Assembly (NCBI GenBank): GCA_007133745.1
Contig: SLMC01000137.1
Span: forward strand, 1-5,850
DNA length: 5,850 bases
Direction: 5' to 3'
DNA from: Kiritimatiellia bacterium
GTDB taxonomy: Bacteria; Verrucomicrobiota; Kiritimatiellia; UBA8416; SLMC01
Each line of letters begins with the position of its first letter. Within the stretch, counting starts at the first letter, position 1. Shown here piece by piece: positions 5,578-5,850 of the stretch. The notes below the pieces were generated by a model. It did no database searches. It was given only the letters and a program-made list of their open reading frames with translations, and was not told where the DNA came from. Both the position numbers and the translations under genes were made by a program.

Positions 5578-5850
5578 GAATTATTTCGGCTTTCTCGCAT
5601 TTTATGACGACTTATAAACTCAAAACTCAAATATCGCGCCTGTGGAAGCGATGTAGCGACAATATGTCTGTCCCTTAGGTCCCGACAATTGACTCCATGA
5701 AAAGGCAGGCCCAGTTGCGCCTTCAGTGCTTTTGACAGATAGCGGAAGGTCAGAGTTTTTCCGCATCCACGTGGGCCGACAATAACCAGATTTCGGGGAA
5801 TGCCGGTTTGCTGGTAACGGACCAGGCAATCAATGATTCTTTTGGTTTCC
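5550..5850 (-). pseudogene. Truncated P-loop ATPase (AAA, Cdc6/Orc1-like), 5' end outside window
   Basis: The frame enters from the right edge and runs 99 codons to TAA at 5552-5550. A helix (ETKRIIDCLVRYQQTGIPRN) leads into a beta strand and a clear Walker A motif, LVIVGPRGCGKT (21-32). Then come the helix TFRYLSKALKAQ and a second strand ending in VNCRDLRD, an arrangement like the N-terminal half of Cdc6/Orc1-type AAA ATPases. Beyond that point the sequence turns AT-rich and loses resemblance. There is no Walker B, sensor or winged-helix part, and the frame stops 67 residues after the P-loop. I read it as a gene cut off by the hipBA module or by a deletion; a small divergent ATPase is less likely. 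The stop is 26 bases upstream of hipB, so an active upstream promoter could also feed hipBA. Confidence 0.55.
5602..5619. promoter_or_regulatory. Candidate HipB operator, TTTAT-N8-ATAAA
   Basis: The inverted repeat TTTAT-N8-ATAAA lies 24 bases upstream of the predicted hipBA -35 box. Its geometry (5-base arms, 8-base spacer) is the same as that of the E. coli HipB operator TATCC-N8-GGATA, although the arm sequence differs. GTCGTC inside the spacer recurs at 5571-5566, beside the -35 box. The arms are AT-rich in an AT-rich stretch, so a chance match is quite possible. Confidence 0.25.

Noticed and set aside
3917..5617. 566-codon open frame on the plus strand across hipA and hipB
   Set aside because: It lies exactly antisense to two strongly recognisable genes, and its translation has no family resemblance. 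GC-rich codon use on the minus strand leaves this frame free of stops.
5620..5829. 69-codon minus-strand frame at the right edge
   Set aside because: It is a shifted frame of the ATPase fragment; the overlapping frame carries the clear Walker A motif GPRGCGKT.
1..5850. CRISPR array, tRNA, rRNA or complete insertion sequence
   Set aside because: I saw no regularly spaced repeats, cloverleaf or rRNA-like segments, and no intact transposase; only the short transposase remnant is present.

Overview
The window looks like a chromosomal stretch of a GC-rich, free-living bacterium. Every gene I can support lies on the minus strand. A sulfatase paired with an FAD-dependent oxidoreductase, plus the start of a REP-associated tyrosine transposase behind a TTGACA-rich leader, fits the Planctomycetes/Verrucomicrobia/Kiritimatiellota group best. 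That assignment is inferred from gene content and not proven.

Layout in the direction of transcription, from the right edge leftwards. (1) 5850-5550: a piece of a P-loop (AAA/Cdc6-like) ATPase that enters from outside the window and stops 67 residues after its Walker A motif. (2) 5523-3872: a complete hipB-hipA type II toxin-antitoxin pair, with the two genes overlapping by 3 bases. A good promoter and an operator-like inverted repeat lie upstream, inside the tail of the ATPase fragment. (3) 3871-3595: a lower-GC intergenic stretch without a convincing gene. (4) 3594-2932: a two-helix DUF502 membrane protein. Its last residues and stop codon lie in a sequence I recognise as the leader of a REP-type transposase gene. 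(5) 2954-2852: that leader and the first 11 codons of the transposase. These are fused in frame to an unrelated tail that ends at 2672, making a small chimeric reading frame. (6) 2568-1333: an FAD-dependent oxidoreductase with an operator-like palindrome just upstream. (7) 1238-1: a type I sulfatase without a signal peptide, whose extreme C-terminus lies beyond the left edge.

Genes 6 and 7 probably form a small catabolic operon acting on a sulfated (carbohydrate-like) substrate inside the cell. The chimeric frame above them may be the last trace of another enzyme of that locus, lost when the mobile element inserted or recombined. HipBA is a self-contained accessory module between the ATPase remnant and DUF502. 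The window therefore shows two scars of genome rearrangement: one at about 2850-2955 and one at about 5550-5650. I found no rRNA, tRNA or CRISPR array.
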